From: an uncultured Bacteroidales bacterium
GTDB lineage: Bacteria > Bacteroidota > Bacteroidia > Bacteroidales > UBA932
DNA: 54,371 bases
Assembly: GCA_910585445.1 (NCBI GenBank)
Contig: CAJUEK010000012.1
Coordinates: 1 to 54,371 of the forward strand
Direction of reading: 5' to 3'
Under the pieces are notes generated by a model. It saw nothing but the letters and a program-made list of their open reading frames with translations. It was not told the DNA's origin and searched no databases. Position 1 is the first letter of the stretch. Each line of letters starts with the position of its first letter. A program made the position numbers and the translations under genes. This document shows positions 53,249 to 54,371 of the stretch, in pieces.

Positions 53249-54189
53249 CAAGGAATCTGTTGGACAAATCGATCTGGGTAGTTATCAAGGAATACGGCCT
53301 GATCACATTCGGACTGTTGGCATATTGTCTGGGATGGACAATATTTCTTCTCCCGAACAATCTTGTCGGAGGTGGTGTGTCTGGCTTTGCGGCCATTCTG
53401 TTCTATGCCACAGGCATTCCGTTGGGATATACATATTTTGTCGTCAACATAATCCTGTTGCTTGTGGCACTGAAGATACTTGGAAGGGGATTCGGGGGCA
53501 AGACCATATATGCCATCATCCTTACCTCCGTTCTTTTGAATTTCCTGCCGACAGTCGTTCCTCAGGATTTTGTGCATTCGTTTGCCCTTGAAAACGGGAA
53601 ATTGATATGCACCATACTCGGAGGAGTGATAGCCGGAGTCGGAATAGGCATCTCCATCTCGCAGGGAGGCAGCACAGGAGGAACTGATATTGTGGCGCTT
53701 CTATGGTGCAAGTACAAAAATGCTTCTCCCGGACGTGTAATACTCGTGATAGATGTGGGTATAATCATGTCCTCAATGATATTCCCTTCATTTTCCGATG
53801 TAGACAGGCAGCAGCTTGTGCCTTTCGCGGAAAAACTTGTAATTGCCGTCTATGGCCTTATCCAGGTTACTGTCAGCGGATATGCCATCGACTTGTACCT
53901 GTCCGGCTCCAAGCAGTCTGTGCAGGCGTTCATTTTCACCAAGAAGCATGTGGAGATGGCGGATGCGATAGCGTTTGACATGAAACGTGGCGTTACGATA
54001 ATACCGGCCAAGGGTTGGTTCTCGAAAGAAGACAGGGACATTGTCATGGTGGTCACAAGAAAAGATGACCTTAATCTTCTGCTCCGCTATGTGAAGACTA
54101 TCGACCCGGACGCTTTTCTGTCCGTCTCTTCCGTGATGGGGGTCTATGGGAAAGGGTTTGACACCATCAAGGTGAAATCCAAGAAATAA
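53245..54189 (+). CDS. YitT-family membrane protein (second copy)
   Basis: The 314-residue paralogue of the preceding gene has the same order: membrane part (residues 12-195, LGWTIFLLPNNLVGGGVSGF, GGSTGGTDIVALL) and DUF2179 (about 230-305, MKRGVTIIPAKGWFSKE). The two share the block around LAYCLGW/IYCLGW and the GGSTGGTDIVA loop but differ through much of the rest, so the duplication is not recent. Last gene in the window, before a terminator. Confidence 0.9.
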   Translation: MTRNLLDKSIWVVIKEYGLITFGLLAYCLGWTIFLLPNNLVGGGVSGFAAILFYATGIPLGYTYFVVNIILLLVALKILGRGFGGKTIYAIILTSVLLNFLPTVVPQDFVHSFALENGKLICTILGGVIAGVGIGISISQGGSTGGTDIVALLWCKYKNASPGRVILVIDVGIIMSSMIFPSFSDVDRQQLVPFAEKLVIAVYGLIQVTVSGYAIDLYLSGSKQSVQAFIFTKKHVEMADAIAFDMKRGVTIIPAKGWFSKEDRDIVMVVTRKDDLNLLLRYVKTIDPDAFLSVSSVMGVYGKGFDTIKVKSKK

Positions 54190-54274
54190 TTTCACCCCTT
54201 ATGAGGCACTAAAACCTCAATGTCGTTTTAAAAAAAAGAAATAATTTAAAGAAAAAGAAAAAAGTGACGATTGA

Positions 54275-54302
54275 CCCCCTTTCAGTGTGGGCTGAAAGGG
54301 GG
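54275..54302 (+). terminator. intrinsic terminator after the YitT pair
   Basis: CCCCCTTTCAG (54275-54285) and CTGAAAGGGGG (54292-54302) pair perfectly around a 6-base loop, followed by CTTTTG. Nothing else is recognisable up to the window end. Confidence 0.75.
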
Positions 54303-54371
54303 CTTTTGTATATTTTGGTTCTTCTTCAATTTTGTTGCAATTTCATCCTTGCGGTTTGGTACATTTTTATC

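Overview
The window is chromosomal DNA of a Bacteroidota member, most likely order Bacteroidales; the family cannot be fixed by eye. The evidence is a SusC/SusD-type glycan locus, a histone H1-like Hc1 protein, DPP III with an HECLGH motif, DUF4293, ClpC, the gene content of the core operons, and many promoters of the Bacteroides type (TTTG, 19-21 bp, TAnnTTTG). Apart from the first kilobase and the glycan locus it is a housekeeping region with few accessory genes. I see no tRNA, rRNA, CRISPR array, insertion sequence or prophage.

Layout. 1-1193: gene-free, repeat-rich DNA. 1194-8141: a four-gene polysaccharide-utilisation operon (SusC, SusD, GH18 endoglycosidase, DUF1735-LamG lipoprotein) of the N-glycan-harvesting type. 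Its SusC reading frame is broken at a run of nine G. 8271-11267 (minus): Hc1 protein, pth, L25 behind a structured leader, clostripain-like lipoprotein. 11382-18179: DPP III, XerD, FKBP isomerase, PnuC, a BadF-type kinase, RecR, CorA. 18365-23486: ribosomal protein S1, RNase Z, glucosaminidase and MltG. 23487-29351: CoA-transferase (minus), then MazG, TcdA, a GNAT-like protein, RF1 and a thioesterase. 29377-30267 (minus): membrane LytTR regulator. 30456-34168: fatty-acid synthesis cluster fabH-fabK-fabF-fabZ. 34248-38604: DUF4293, nucleoside phosphorylase, esterase, AI-2E permease and HAD phosphatase. 38689-41162: a 40-residue small protein converging on a ClpC without the usual middle domain. 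41163-45304: gyrA and a TPR protein, with an unusual tandem repeat between the gyrA promoter and its start codon. 45386-47534 (minus): PhoH and a CapA-like protein. 47630-54189: SPOR lipoprotein, a degenerate M28 peptidase fused to a TonB C-terminal domain, LeuRS and two tandem YitT proteins.

Most notable signals. (1) The gyrA leader carries about 2.4 copies of a 79-80 bp unit, and the two full copies differ by paired changes that keep a CUUG-capped hairpin intact. (2) The G9 tract in susC separates the signal peptide from the receptor; eight Gs would restore the frame, so the gene looks phase-variable, mutated or mis-assembled. (3) The M28-TonB fusion has lost most of its zinc ligands. (4) The L25-pth operon has a compact three-helix leader. 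(5) An inverted repeat overlaps the fabH promoter. All start choices and promoters were read by eye without database searches.
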